A DNA stretch of 64,000 nt, taken from Rhodovastum atsumiense (GTDB lineage Bacteria; Pseudomonadota; Alphaproteobacteria; Acetobacterales; Acetobacteraceae). Shown one piece after another: positions 16,874 through 25,125 of the stretch (positions within the stretch are counted from its first letter, which is position 1; every line of letters starts with the position of its first letter). The stretch lies in the NCBI RefSeq assembly GCF_937425535.1, contig NZ_OW485601.1:3703501-3767500 (forward strand), in the 5' to 3' direction. The notes under the pieces are model-generated. The model was not told the origin of the DNA. It did no database searches and worked only from the letters and a program-made list of their open reading frames with translations. A program made the position numbers and the translations under genes.

Positions 16874-16898
16874 TCCCGATGCCTGTGCCGCCGCGGGC

Positions 16899-17870
16899 TC
16901 AGGCGATCTGGCGTTCCGACACGGCGGCGCCCTGCCGCGCCAGGCGCCGCAGCTCCAGCGGAGTGTGGCCGACGACGCGCAGGAAGCCCTGACACATCCG
17001 CTCGGGATCGCCGAAGCCGGTGAGGCGGGCGATCTCGTCGAAGCTGCGGCGGCCGTCCTCGACCATCGGCCGCGCCGCCTCGACGCGCAGGCGCTCGATG
17101 GCCTTGGCCGGGGTCATGCCGGTGGAGGCGGCGAAGGCGCGGCCGAACTGGCGCACGCTGAGACTCGCGACCTCGGCGAGGCGCGTCACCGACAGGTCCG
17201 TCGCCAGGTGCTCGCGCGCATAGCTGAGCGTGCGACGGATCCGGTCGGACCCCGGATCGAACTCCAGCAGCGACGAGAACTGGTACTGCCCGCCCGGACG
17301 CCGGTAATACACCACCAGCATGCGCGCGACCGCCTGGGCGATCGCCGCGCCGAGATCCTCTTCGATCAGGGCAAGCGCCATGTCGATCCCGGCCGACATC
17401 CCCGCCGAGGTCCAGACCGGGCCGTCACGGGTGAAGATGCGGTCGCCGTCGACGCGCAGCGCCGGATAGCGCGCCTGCAGCTTCGGCGCGTAGTGCCAGT
17501 GGGTCGTGGCGATCCGGCCGTCGAGGATGCCGGCGGCGGCCAGCAGGAAGGCGCCGGTGCAGACGCTGGCGGTACGGCGGGCGAGGCCGGACGCCCTGGC
17601 GATGGTCGGCGCCATCCCCTTGAGCCACGCGCCGTCCGGCGGCCGCGGCGCGCCGACGACGATGAAGGTGTCCATCGGCTCGAAGGCAAGCGCCGTCGTC
17701 GCGATTTCCAGCCCGCTGGAACCGCGCACCATCCCGCCCGCCATCGAGACCACGGAGAACCGGTAGCCACCTCCGGACATGTCGCCCGCGGTTGAAAGCG
17801 CTTCGAGCGGCCCGCCGAGATCCATCAGCACGAAGCCGGGGTAGACGAGGAAGCAGACATGGCGGGGCAT
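16899..17870 (-). CDS. GlxA-type regulator: DJ-1/PfpI domain fused to AraC helix-turn-helix
   Basis: A 323-residue regulator. Residues about 1-175 form a DJ-1/PfpI glutamine-amidotransferase-like domain with the nucleophile elbow SVCTGAF (Cys104). Residues about 215-323 form an AraC-type double helix-turn-helix (LAEVASLSVRQFGRAFAASTGMTPAKAIE, then FDEIARLTGFGDPERMCQGFLRVVGHTPLELRR). This architecture is the GlxA/FtrA family, involved in amine, betaine or redox-responsive control. It diverges from the alpha/beta hydrolase at 18106 across 235 bases and may regulate it. Confidence 0.92.
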   Translation of the reverse strand: MPRHVCFLVYPGFVLMDLGGPLEALSTAGDMSGGGYRFSVVSMAGGMVRGSSGLEIATTALAFEPMDTFIVVGAPRPPDGAWLKGMAPTIARASGLARRTASVCTGAFLLAAAGILDGRIATTHWHYAPKLQARYPALRVDGDRIFTRDGPVWTSAGMSAGIDMALALIEEDLGAAIAQAVARMLVVYYRRPGGQYQFSSLLEFDPGSDRIRRTLSYAREHLATDLSVTRLAEVASLSVRQFGRAFAASTGMTPAKAIERLRVEAARPMVEDGRRSFDEIARLTGFGDPERMCQGFLRVVGHTPLELRRLARQGAAVSERQIA

Positions 17871-18105
17871 GGCCGAAATCCGGGGGGTTTATGTCCTATG
17901 CGACATGGGTGCCGCCCTGTAGCCTGCGTGTCAATTCAGCAGGGCAACGGAGCGGCCGGGGCGCACGGCAGGGCATTCCCGAAAAACCCAACCGGCTCGC
18001 GGCGAGTTTCCCACCGCCGGCCCGGTGGCGAGGGCACTGTCCGGTGCGCTGGAAGCCGCCCGTGCAACCAGCGGAAGCAATCCATAAGGGGAAAGGACCA
18101 CAGCG

Positions 18106-18942
18106 ATGAGCACCGTCACCACCAAGGACGGCGTCGAGATCTTCTACAAGGACTGGGGGCCGCGCGACGCGCAGCCGATCGTGTTCCATCACGGCTGGCC
18201 CTTGAGCGCGGACGACTGGGACGCGCAACTGCTCTATTTCCTGGACAAGGGGTATCGCGTCGTCGCGCATGACCGGCGCGGCCACGGGCGCTCGACCCAG
18301 GTAGGCGATGGCCATGACATGGACCATTACGCGGCCGATGCCGCCGCCGTGACCGAGCACCTTGACCTGCGCAACGCGGTGCATATCGGTCATTCCACCG
18401 GTGGTGGCGAGGCGACCCGCTACGTCGCCCGGCACGGCCAGCCCCAGGGTCGCGTCGCGAAGCTGGTGCTGATCGGCGCGGTGCCGCCGATCATGCTGCG
18501 GACGGAGGCCAATCCCGGCGGGCTGCCGATCGAGGTGTTCGACGGTTTCCGCAGCCAGCTCGCCGCGGGTCGCGCGCAGTTCTACCTCGATATCGCGAGC
18601 GGGCCGTTCTACGGCTACAACCGGCCCGGCGCGACGCCGTCGCCGGGCGTGATCCAGAACTGGTGGCGCCAGGGCATGATCGGCGGCGCCAAGGCGCAGT
18701 ACGATGGCATCAAGGCGTTCTCCGAAACCGACTTCACCGAGGACCTGAAGGCCATCGACGTACCCACGCTGGTGGTGCACGGCGATGACGACCAGATCGT
18801 GCCGATCGCGGATTCGGCGCTGCTGTCGGTGAAGCTGCTGAAGCAGGGCAGGCTGAAGGTCTACGAGACCTTCCCGCACGGCCTGTGCACCACGCATCCC
18901 GACGTGGTGAACCCCGATCTGCTCGCCTTCATCAAAGGCTGA
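18106..18942 (+). CDS. Alpha/beta hydrolase, cofactor-free haloperoxidase type
   Basis: A 278-residue alpha/beta hydrolase. The catalytic triad is visible: Ser97 in GHSTGGGE, Asp in HGDDDQIVP and His in FPHGLCTTH. The [11 protein letters not shown] and [10 protein letters not shown] segments are characteristic of the bacterial non-heme chloroperoxidase/perhydrolase group, whose in vivo role is usually ester hydrolysis. Length matches (about 275). The ATG follows GGGGAAAGG. A reductase gene follows 74 bases downstream on the same strand. Confidence 0.93.
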   Translation: MSTVTTKDGVEIFYKDWGPRDAQPIVFHHGWPLSADDWDAQLLYFLDKGYRVVAHDRRGHGRSTQVGDGHDMDHYAADAAAVTEHLDLRNAVHIGHSTGGGEATRYVARHGQPQGRVAKLVLIGAVPPIMLRTEANPGGLPIEVFDGFRSQLAAGRAQFYLDIASGPFYGYNRPGATPSPGVIQNWWRQGMIGGAKAQYDGIKAFSETDFTEDLKAIDVPTLVVHGDDDQIVPIADSALLSVKLLKQGRLKVYETFPHGLCTTHPDVVNPDLLAFIKG

Positions 18943-19016
18943 CGGACGCGTCGCCCATGGCCGGCCGAGGTGTCGGCCATGGGCGGCTGCCCGGCAAGCC
19001 GGAAGGAACAAAGATC

Positions 19017-19769
19017 ATGAAGATCGTCATCATCGGCGGCAGCGGCCTGATCGGCGCCAGGGTCGCCGCGATCCTGCGCGCGGCGGGCCATGCCGTCGTC
19101 GCCGCCTCGCCCCGCGCGGGGGTGAACGCCCTCACCGGCGAGGGCCTCGCCGAAGCCCTGGACGGGGCGCAGGTGGTGGTCGACCTCGCCAATGCCCCGT
19201 CCTTCGAAGACGCGGCGGTGCTGGCCTTCTTCGAGACGGCGGGCCACAATCTGCTGGCGGCGGCGCGCGCGGCCGGGGTCGGGCACCATCTCTGCCTGTC
19301 GATCGTCGGCGTCGACCGCATGCCTGACAACGGCTATTTCCGCGCCAAGCTGGTGCAGGAACGGCTGATCCGGGAGTCCGGCCTTCCCTACACCATCATC
19401 CGCGCCACCCAGTTCCTGGAGTTCCTCGACGGCATCGCCGCCGCGGGCACCGAGGGCGACACGGTGCGGCTGTCGCCTGGCCTGTTCCAGCCCATCGCCG
19501 CCGATGACGTGGCCGCCATCGTGGCCGAACTGGCGCTGGCGCCGCCCCGCAACGGCATCGTCGAAATCGCCGGCCCGGAGCGCGCGCCCCTGGACGGGAT
19601 CGTGGCGCGACACCTGCAGGCGAAGGGCGATCCGCGCAAGGTGGTGAGCGATCCCGAAGCCCGCTATTTCGGGGGACGGGTCGAGGAATTCTCGCTGGTG
19701 CCACTGGGCGAGGCCCGCCTCGGCGGCATCGGGCTGGAGGAATGGGGGCGGCTGGCGACACGGGGCTGA
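19017..19769 (+). CDS. NmrA-like NAD(P)-binding protein
   Basis: A 250-residue atypical SDR. GGSGLIG at residues 7-13 is the dinucleotide loop, and LSIVGVDRMPDNGYFRAKLVQERLI and YTIIRATQFLEFLD are characteristic of a group annotated as NmrA or SDR-family oxidoreductase. It retains a YFRAK sequence equivalent to YxxxK. The start follows GGAAGGAAC, and the frame upstream overlaps the hydrolase gene without similarity. Repeat copy B lies just after its stop. Co-transcription with the alpha/beta hydrolase is likely from spacing. Confidence 0.85.
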   Translation: MKIVIIGGSGLIGARVAAILRAAGHAVVAASPRAGVNALTGEGLAEALDGAQVVVDLANAPSFEDAAVLAFFETAGHNLLAAARAAGVGHHLCLSIVGVDRMPDNGYFRAKLVQERLIRESGLPYTIIRATQFLEFLDGIAAAGTEGDTVRLSPGLFQPIAADDVAAIVAELALAPPRNGIVEIAGPERAPLDGIVARHLQAKGDPRKVVSDPEARYFGGRVEEFSLVPLGEARLGGIGLEEWGRLATRG

Positions 19770-19795
19770 CCCGCCGCATCGGTCCGCGCAGCGGA

Positions 19796-19860
19796 CCGTT
19801 CGCCAGGAGGCTTTGCCTCCTGGACCTCCACCAAGGGCCGGAGGCCCTTGGATCCCTTGC
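19796..19860. repeat. Multi-hairpin intergenic repeat, copy B (short)
   Basis: Two hairpins only: CCAGGAGGC/GCCTCCTGG with loop TTT (19803-19823) and CCAAGGGCC/GGCCCTTGG with loop GGA (19831-19851). They share modules with copies A, D and E. It lies between the ends of convergent genes, downstream of the NmrA-like gene and of the XRE gene, and is probably a bidirectional terminator. Confidence 0.75.
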
Positions 19861-19887
19861 GAAAGACAGGTGTGGCCGCTGTCTGGT

Positions 19888-20121
19888 TTATGTTTTGCTT
19901 CCGGGCGGGGCAGGCTCATCCGGGACGAAGCGCAGCAGATCACCCGGCTGGCATTGCAGCTCCGCGCAGATCGCGGCCAGGGTCTCGAAGCGCACGCCCT
20001 TGACCCTGCCCTGTTTCAGCAATGACAGATTGGCTTCGGTGATGCCGACGCGCTCGGCCAGATCCTTCGACCTGACCTTGCGCAGCGCCAGCATGACATC
20101 CAGCGTGACGATGATTGGCAT
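19888..20121 (-). CDS. XRE-family helix-turn-helix regulator (YozG-like)
   Basis: A 77-residue protein consisting of one Cro/C1-type helix-turn-helix (RKVRSKDLAERVGITEANLSLLKQGRVKGVRFETLAAICAELQCQPGDLLRF). Tiny regulators of this kind are regularly paired with a DUF2975 membrane protein. Such a gene lies 12 bases upstream on the same strand, so the pair forms one operon. The target is unknown; autoregulation is likely from family habit. Confidence 0.9.
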   Translation of the reverse strand: MPIIVTLDVMLALRKVRSKDLAERVGITEANLSLLKQGRVKGVRFETLAAICAELQCQPGDLLRFVPDEPAPPGSKT

Positions 20122-20133
20122 CGGCGTGCCGCG

Positions 20134-20712
20134 TCAGACGAACGCGGCATTCTCCTGCGCCAGCGCCTCGGCCGAGGCCATGACCGCGGCGATGATCCAG
20201 ACCGCGCCGGCGAAGAGCAGGGATTGCACCGGCTCGGTGCCGATGCCGAAGGTGATGAAGCGGTGTCCGACCGGGTTGTGCCAGGACAACAGCGCGCTCA
20301 GCGGCGCCTGCATCAGGAATTCCAGCCCCACCGAGAGCGTGATGCCGCCGGCGAAGCCACGCAGGGCGCTCACGATCCGGTGATCGAAACAAACGCCGCG
20401 GGCGAACAGGCCGAAGCAGCGGCGGGCGTGCCCCAGGGCCAGCATCGTGAACGCGCATGGGACCATGGCCAGCATCACGCCCAGGACGCGCTGCCACGCG
20501 TCGAGCCGGTCCGGCAGGTTCGCCACCGGGGCCGAGCCGTTGGCCGCGACCACCATCCGGTAAAGCTCGGTCGGCTCGGCGGTGGCCCATTTCCCGATCA
20601 CGAGGACAGGCAATGCCAGAATGGCAACGAGGCATGCCAGCGACAGCAGCAGGCTCAGGCGACGCACATGGCGCGATGGTGTTGTCGGCAGCTCGGGTTG
20701 GGCGGTGTGCAT
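20134..20712 (-). CDS. DUF2975 membrane protein
   Basis: A 192-residue membrane protein with four predicted helices (about residues 20-40, 80-100, 115-140 and 160-180), matching the DUF2975 family. The start at 20712 (MHTAQPE) follows CAGGAG, and a further 22 codons upstream are open but unneeded. It forms an operon with the XRE gene 12 bases downstream, a pairing found in many bacteria. It may sense an envelope state and modulate the small regulator, but no biochemical role is established. Confidence 0.82.
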   Translation of the reverse strand: MHTAQPELPTTPSRHVRRLSLLLSLACLVAILALPVLVIGKWATAEPTELYRMVVAANGSAPVANLPDRLDAWQRVLGVMLAMVPCAFTMLALGHARRCFGLFARGVCFDHRIVSALRGFAGGITLSVGLEFLMQAPLSALLSWHNPVGHRFITFGIGTEPVQSLLFAGAVWIIAAVMASAEALAQENAAFV

Positions 20713-20855
20713 CGGCGGGCTCCTGATGGGAAAGCGTGCGATGCGACCGCCATTAGCAGGCGAATTATCGTAATTCAATAATTTTTTGATGCTTTACAAT
20801 AAGCAGTTGCGGGCCTATCCGGCCCGGCATCGAATATCGAGGATGGAGGCTGCCG

Positions 20856-21248
20856 ATGGGAAAGGCCGGATTGATGATGCTGGCCGTCATTGTGGCCGGT
20901 GTGCCGCCATGCGAGGCCATGGCGGATCCGCCGTCGCGGAGTGCGAGCCGCAAGGTCAGCATCGCGATGGTGGCCGAGGCGCTGCAGAAGGCCGGCGCGG
21001 ACCCGGCCATCCGTGAGCGGATGGGGGCCTATGTCAGCGGGCTCGTGGAGACGATGGCGGTGATGAACGATCGCGTGCAGAAGCTGACCGGGCACCGCCT
21101 GTACTGCAAGCCGGCCGCGGGGAGCCTGGACGGGGCGGAGTTGATGGAGGCGTTCCACAGGGCCGCGCCAGACCAGGCAGGCTGGGGGCAGGCCGAAGCG
21201 ACGCCGGTCATCGTCGATCTTCTGATCGCGAAATATCCCTGCCCCTGA
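20856..21248 (+). CDS. Small exported protein, weak Rap1a/Tai-immunity resemblance
   Basis: A 130-residue protein with a signal peptide of about 22 residues (hydrophobic LMMLAVIVAGV, cleavage near EAMA). The mature part has the pattern of Rap1a/Tai4-type immunity proteins: a GLVETM helix, CKP in the middle, a paired-helix segment and a terminal YPCP cysteine, which would give one disulfide. This resemblance is by eye and weak. No T6SS effector or other secretion gene is nearby. It starts 144 bases from the divergent DUF2975 gene. Confidence 0.6.
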   Translation: MGKAGLMMLAVIVAGVPPCEAMADPPSRSASRKVSIAMVAEALQKAGADPAIRERMGAYVSGLVETMAVMNDRVQKLTGHRLYCKPAAGSLDGAELMEAFHRAAPDQAGWGQAEATPVIVDLLIAKYPCP

Positions 21249-21367
21249 CGGCGGGGTGGCGGGGTATTCGCTTGCTTCGTCCCGATGCTGCCGGCCGGGC
21301 GGCACCGGGACAAGGCGAATGCGTGGGCAGGCTTCTCATCTGCCCGGCAGCGGGCAGGCGGAGAACG

Positions 21368-21820
21368 TCACAGATCGAAGTCCTTCGGGTCGATGCCGAG
21401 TTCGGTACAGATGTTCCGCACGACCTTCTTCTCGTCGTCGCTGAAGCTGCCGTCAGCGCCGGCGACGGCGATGCACACGCGCACGAGCAGCCGTGCCTCG
21501 GTCTTGCCTTTGAGCTTGCCGATGGTGGCGAGGCATTCGCTGGCCCCGAGCGCGAAGTCGAATTCGATCTTTCCGGCGAAGCGGGTGAAGGTGTCGATCA
21601 CGGTTTGCAGGTCGAAGACCTTCAACTCATCCGACTGGCGGATGAATCCCAGCATCTTCTCCTTTTCCGCCGCACTGATGCTGCCATCCGCGGTGGAGAC
21701 CAGGGCACAGGCCGCCGCCACGGCGTCCAGGAAGCCCTGGCTGCGATAGCGGCTGAGTTCGTCGCTCAGTCCCTTGCGGATGCTCGATGCCGTGTTGGTG
21801 AGCGTGTCCCAGATGGTCAT
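21368..21820 (-). CDS. TerB-like tellurite-resistance family protein
   Basis: A 150-residue all-helical protein of the TerB family. Two repeats of an acidic metal-binding-like pattern are visible: STADGSISAAEKEKM and AGADGSFSDDEKKVV. TerB proteins bind divalent metal at the membrane face in tellurite/stress complexes, and single genes outside ter operons are common. MTIWDTLTN at 21820 is the family start. The remaining upstream open frame runs through repeat copy C and was left out. Confidence 0.88.
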   Translation of the reverse strand: MTIWDTLTNTASSIRKGLSDELSRYRSQGFLDAVAAACALVSTADGSISAAEKEKMLGFIRQSDELKVFDLQTVIDTFTRFAGKIEFDFALGASECLATIGKLKGKTEARLLVRVCIAVAGADGSFSDDEKKVVRNICTELGIDPKDFDL

Positions 21821-21892
21821 GTCGGGGTCTCCCTCAGGGTTTTGTCCCTCGACATGACGAAAGCGGGAGAAGGGGTTTGGTTTCATTCCACA

Positions 21893-21976
21893 CGCTGTGC
21901 CGCGCAGCGCGAATGGGGTGCAGGGGCCTTGTGGCCCCTGCCGGGTCCAGGGCAGAGCCCTGGCCTTGCCTGCTTT
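21893..21976. repeat. Multi-hairpin intergenic repeat, copy C (inverted)
   Basis: Lies between the leftward TerB start and the leftward dehydratase stop. In the opposite orientation to copies A and D it carries the module GCTGTGCCGCGCAGCGCG next to GCAGGGGCC/GGCCCCTGC (about 21920-21941), then CCAGGGC/GCCCTGG (21947-21963). Its orientation places the hairpins just after the stop of the dehydratase operon, as in the other copies. Confidence 0.75.
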
Positions 21977-21983
21977 TTCTTGC

Positions 21984-23705
21984 CTAAGGCAGATAAGCAC
22001 CCGCCATCGCCGAAACCGCACCCTCGGTATAGCGCTTGAGCACGCCTTTGCGCGCCGGCCGTTCCGGCAGTTTCCAGGTGGCCCGTCGTGCCGCCAGTGT
22101 TGCCTCGACCTGGGCAGGGTCCTGTTGTTCGCCGGCGATGCCGATGATGCGCAGGGTGCGTCCGGGGATATCGATCTCGATCAGGTCGCCGTTCTCGATC
22201 AGGGCGATGGGTCCGCCGTCCACGGCTTCGGGCGAGACATGGCCGATGCAGGGCCCGCTGGAGGCGCCCGAGAAGCGCCCATCGGTGACCAGCGCCACGG
22301 TGCCGTTCAGCGTCGCGTCGTAGAGCAGGGCGTCGGTGGTCATGAACATTTCCGGCATGCCGGAGCCTTTCGGCCCTTCGTAGCGGATGACGACGATGTC
22401 ACCTGGCTTGATCTTGCCGCCGACGATCGCCGTCTGGGCCTGTTCCTCGCTGTCGAACACCGCGGCGGGGCCGACGTGGCGATGCATCGCCGGGGCGATG
22501 GCGGAGTATTTCACCACGGCGCCGTCCGGGGCGAGGTTGCCGCCTAGCACGGCGATGGATCCGTACTTCGTGGATTTCTCCAGCGGGCGGATGACGTCGT
22601 CGGGGGCGATGCTGAAGCTGGCGAGGTGGCTGCGGCAGCGGTCGAAGAAGCCGTCGCGCTGCAGGATCTCCAGGTTCTCGCCGAGCGGGCGGCCGGTCAC
22701 CGTCATGGCGTCGAGTTCGAGCTGGTCGCGCAGCAGCCACTGGATCATCGGTACGCCGCCGGCGAACCAGAACAGCTCGGCGGTGTATTTGCCGCTGGGC
22801 TGGATGGAGGTGAGGTATTTCACTTCCTGGCCGATGCGGTCGAATTCGCGCGGGTCGAGTTTCAGCCCCAGTTCATGTGCGATCGCGGGCATGTGGATAT
22901 AGGCGTTGGTGCTGCCGCCGATCGCCGCGTGCACCTTCATCGCGTTGCGCAGCGCCGCCTCGGTCATGATCTTGCGCGCGGTCAGGCCGCGGGCGGCGAG
23001 GTCCATGATGCGCTTGCCGGCCGAGCGGGCCATGCGGCGGATATCGGTCATCGTCGCGGGCATCAGCGCGGTGCCGGGCAAGGCGAGGCCGAGGGCTTCG
23101 GACATGCACTGCATGGTGCTGGCCGTGCCCATGAACTGGCAGGCGCCGCAGGAGGGGCAGCCGGTCAGGCGGTAGTTCTGCAGCTCGCGCGGCTGCACCT
23201 GGCCCTTCTTCTTGCGCGCCGAGAGCGGGCCGGCGAGGCCGGAGGTGGAGTTGCCCGGGCCGGAGCGCATGGCGCCGCTGGGAATATGAATGGTCGGGAT
23301 GTCCATCCGCGCCGCGGCCATCAGGTGGGCGGGGGTGGATTTGTCGCAGCCCGACAGCAGGATCATGCCGTCCCAGGGGATCACCGAGGCATGGATCTGC
23401 ACCATGTCGGCGATGATGCCGCGGGAGCACAGGATGAAGTTCATCCCGTCATGGCCCTGCGCCCAGCCGTCGCAGATGTCGGTGACGTGGAACTTCGCGG
23501 GCTTGCCGCCGGCCTCGTAGACGCCGATCGAGGCTTCCTCGTTCAGCACGTCGAGATGGTAGCTGCCGGGGTGGCTGTCGCCCTGCACGTCGTCGATCAG
23601 GATCTGCGGCTTTTCCAGATCCTCTTCGGTCCAGTTCATGCCCATCATCAGGGCATCGACCTGGGCCCAGAGGTCACGGACCGGGGCGCATTTCTGTTCA
23701 GGCAT
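21984..23705 (-). CDS. IlvD/Edd-family sugar-acid dehydratase (pentonate/hexonate type)
   Basis: A 573-residue Fe-S dehydratase that would turn an aldonic acid into a 2-keto-3-deoxy acid. Candidate cluster cysteines are Cys78 (DICDG), Cys120 (SGCDKST, with the Mg-binding D121/K122) and the group Cys182/185/188 (GCPSCGACQ). C-terminal GRFSGASSGPCIGHVSPEA is the active-site serine region. Length is that of arabinonate/galactonate dehydratases rather than the longer YjhG/YagF. It is the distal gene of an operon with an MFS transporter and a YagE/YjhH-like aldolase, so a sugar acid rather than branched-chain synthesis is the likely substrate. Exact substrate unknown. Confidence 0.88.
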   Translation of the reverse strand: MPEQKCAPVRDLWAQVDALMMGMNWTEEDLEKPQILIDDVQGDSHPGSYHLDVLNEEASIGVYEAGGKPAKFHVTDICDGWAQGHDGMNFILCSRGIIADMVQIHASVIPWDGMILLSGCDKSTPAHLMAAARMDIPTIHIPSGAMRSGPGNSTSGLAGPLSARKKKGQVQPRELQNYRLTGCPSCGACQFMGTASTMQCMSEALGLALPGTALMPATMTDIRRMARSAGKRIMDLAARGLTARKIMTEAALRNAMKVHAAIGGSTNAYIHMPAIAHELGLKLDPREFDRIGQEVKYLTSIQPSGKYTAELFWFAGGVPMIQWLLRDQLELDAMTVTGRPLGENLEILQRDGFFDRCRSHLASFSIAPDDVIRPLEKSTKYGSIAVLGGNLAPDGAVVKYSAIAPAMHRHVGPAAVFDSEEQAQTAIVGGKIKPGDIVVIRYEGPKGSGMPEMFMTTDALLYDATLNGTVALVTDGRFSGASSGPCIGHVSPEAVDGGPIALIENGDLIEIDIPGRTLRIIGIAGEQQDPAQVEATLAARRATWKLPERPARKGVLKRYTEGAVSAMAGAYLP

Positions 23706-23723
23706 GGCAGTGATCCTTTCGCT

Positions 23724-23751
23724 CCGGTGGGACGGGGACCCGTCCCACCGG
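23724..23751. terminator. Perfect intercistronic hairpin between transporter and dehydratase genes
   Basis: CCGGTGGGACGGG and its exact complement are separated by two bases (13-bp arms). There is no U-run on the minus strand, so it is more likely an mRNA-processing or stabilising hairpin, or a weak attenuator, than a classic terminator. It would set different expression of the dehydratase and the upstream transporter. Confidence 0.55.
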
Positions 23752-23761
23752 GCGGGTTGCG

Positions 23762-25051
23762 TCAGGCGGTTTGCAGGACCGGCTTGCGGCGGCCGGCGGT
23801 TTCGCGGGGCAGCGAGATGGCGAGCAGGAAGCCCACGCCCAGCATCATGACCAGGAAGTAGATGCCGGCGTCATAGCTGTTGAAGCTGGTGCGGAACCAG
23901 CCCACCGCGAAGGGACCGATGAAGCCGCCAAGGTTGCCGATCGCGTTGATGATGCCGCGGGCGCCGCCGGCGACCTGGGCGGGGAACATGATCGGCGGGA
24001 TGGTCCAGAAGATGCTGGATGCCGACTGCATGAACAGGCCGCAGGCGACGAGGAAGCCGAAGGACACCCAGATCTGGTCCTTGAGCAGGGTCGAGAGCAG
24101 GAAGCAGACGGCGAAGCCCAGGATCGGCAGGGCGGTGTAGCGGCGACGGTTACCGCTGCGGTCGGAGAGCTGGGCGAAGCCGTAGAGCCCGGCAATCATG
24201 GCGATGTAGGGGAACATCGAGAGGAAGCCGATGCCGGTCATGCCGGTCGCGGTCAGTTCCTTCAGCAGCGTGGGCAGCCACATGGCGAAGCCGTAGATGC
24301 CGACCTGGTAGAAGAAGTAGAGCAGGATCAGCTTCCACAGCTTCCAGTCGCGCAGCAGCACGCCATAAGAGACCGGGGCGTCGGTCTTGAGCGAGGACTG
24401 CTCGGCGGCCAGGCGCGTTTCGATGTACTCGCGCTCTTCCTTCGAGATCCACTTCGCCTTGGCGGGGGTGTCGCTGATCAGCGGGTACCAGACCAGGATG
24501 AGCAGCAGCGACAGCAGGCCCTCGCCGATGAACACCCAGCGCCAGCCGAAGCTGCTGATGATCCAGCCGGAGAGCGGCCCGGTGATGATCGAGGCGATGG
24601 CGATGTTCATGATGAAGTAGGCATTGGCCCGGCCACGTTCCTCATTGGGGAACCAGTGGCTGAGGATCACCAGCATCGCCGGCCAGACGCCGCCTTCGGC
24701 GACGCCGATCAGGAAGCGCACGACCAGCAACTGGGTCGAGGTCTGCACGAAGCCGCACAGGATCGACAGCCCGCCCCAGACCAGGATGGACAGCCCGATG
24801 AACTGCTTGGCGCTGCGGTGCTCGGCCCAGTGGCCGGCCGGGGCCTGCAGCAGGACGTAGCCGACGAAGAAGATGCCGGCGGCCAGGCCCGACATCGAGG
24901 CGGTCATCGACAGCGACTCGTTCATACCACCGGCCATGGCGAAGCCGATGTTCGTGCGGTCCATGAACGAGAAGATGTAGACGAGGATGGCCGGTGGAAT
25001 GATGCGCCACCAGCGCGCGCTGGGAATGCTGCGCGAGTCCTGCTGTTCCAC
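23762..25051 (-). CDS. MFS transporter, anion:cation symporter family (sugar-acid type)
   Basis: A 429-residue twelve-helix MFS protein. The MDRTNIGFAM segment in helix 1, VAEGGVWPAMLVILSHWFPNEERGRA and GWRWVFIGEG are characteristic of the ACS family (GudP/ExuT/DgoT-like importers of hexuronates, galactonate, glucarate or tartrate). The GTG at 25051 follows AGGACA and fits the family N-terminus better than the upstream ATG. It is the middle gene of the operon between the aldolase and the dehydratase, and probably imports their substrate. Confidence 0.92.
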   Translation of the reverse strand: MEQQDSRSIPSARWWRIIPPAILVYIFSFMDRTNIGFAMAGGMNESLSMTASMSGLAAGIFFVGYVLLQAPAGHWAEHRSAKQFIGLSILVWGGLSILCGFVQTSTQLLVVRFLIGVAEGGVWPAMLVILSHWFPNEERGRANAYFIMNIAIASIITGPLSGWIISSFGWRWVFIGEGLLSLLLILVWYPLISDTPAKAKWISKEEREYIETRLAAEQSSLKTDAPVSYGVLLRDWKLWKLILLYFFYQVGIYGFAMWLPTLLKELTATGMTGIGFLSMFPYIAMIAGLYGFAQLSDRSGNRRRYTALPILGFAVCFLLSTLLKDQIWVSFGFLVACGLFMQSASSIFWTIPPIMFPAQVAGGARGIINAIGNLGGFIGPFAVGWFRTSFNSYDAGIYFLVMMLGVGFLLAISLPRETAGRRKPVLQTA

Positions 25052-25125
25052 GGTTATTGTCCTGTCGTGTGGGGAAAGGGGGGGCCGGTCCCGTTGGCGT
25101 GGCGTGGGACCGGGCGGAGGCAAGA

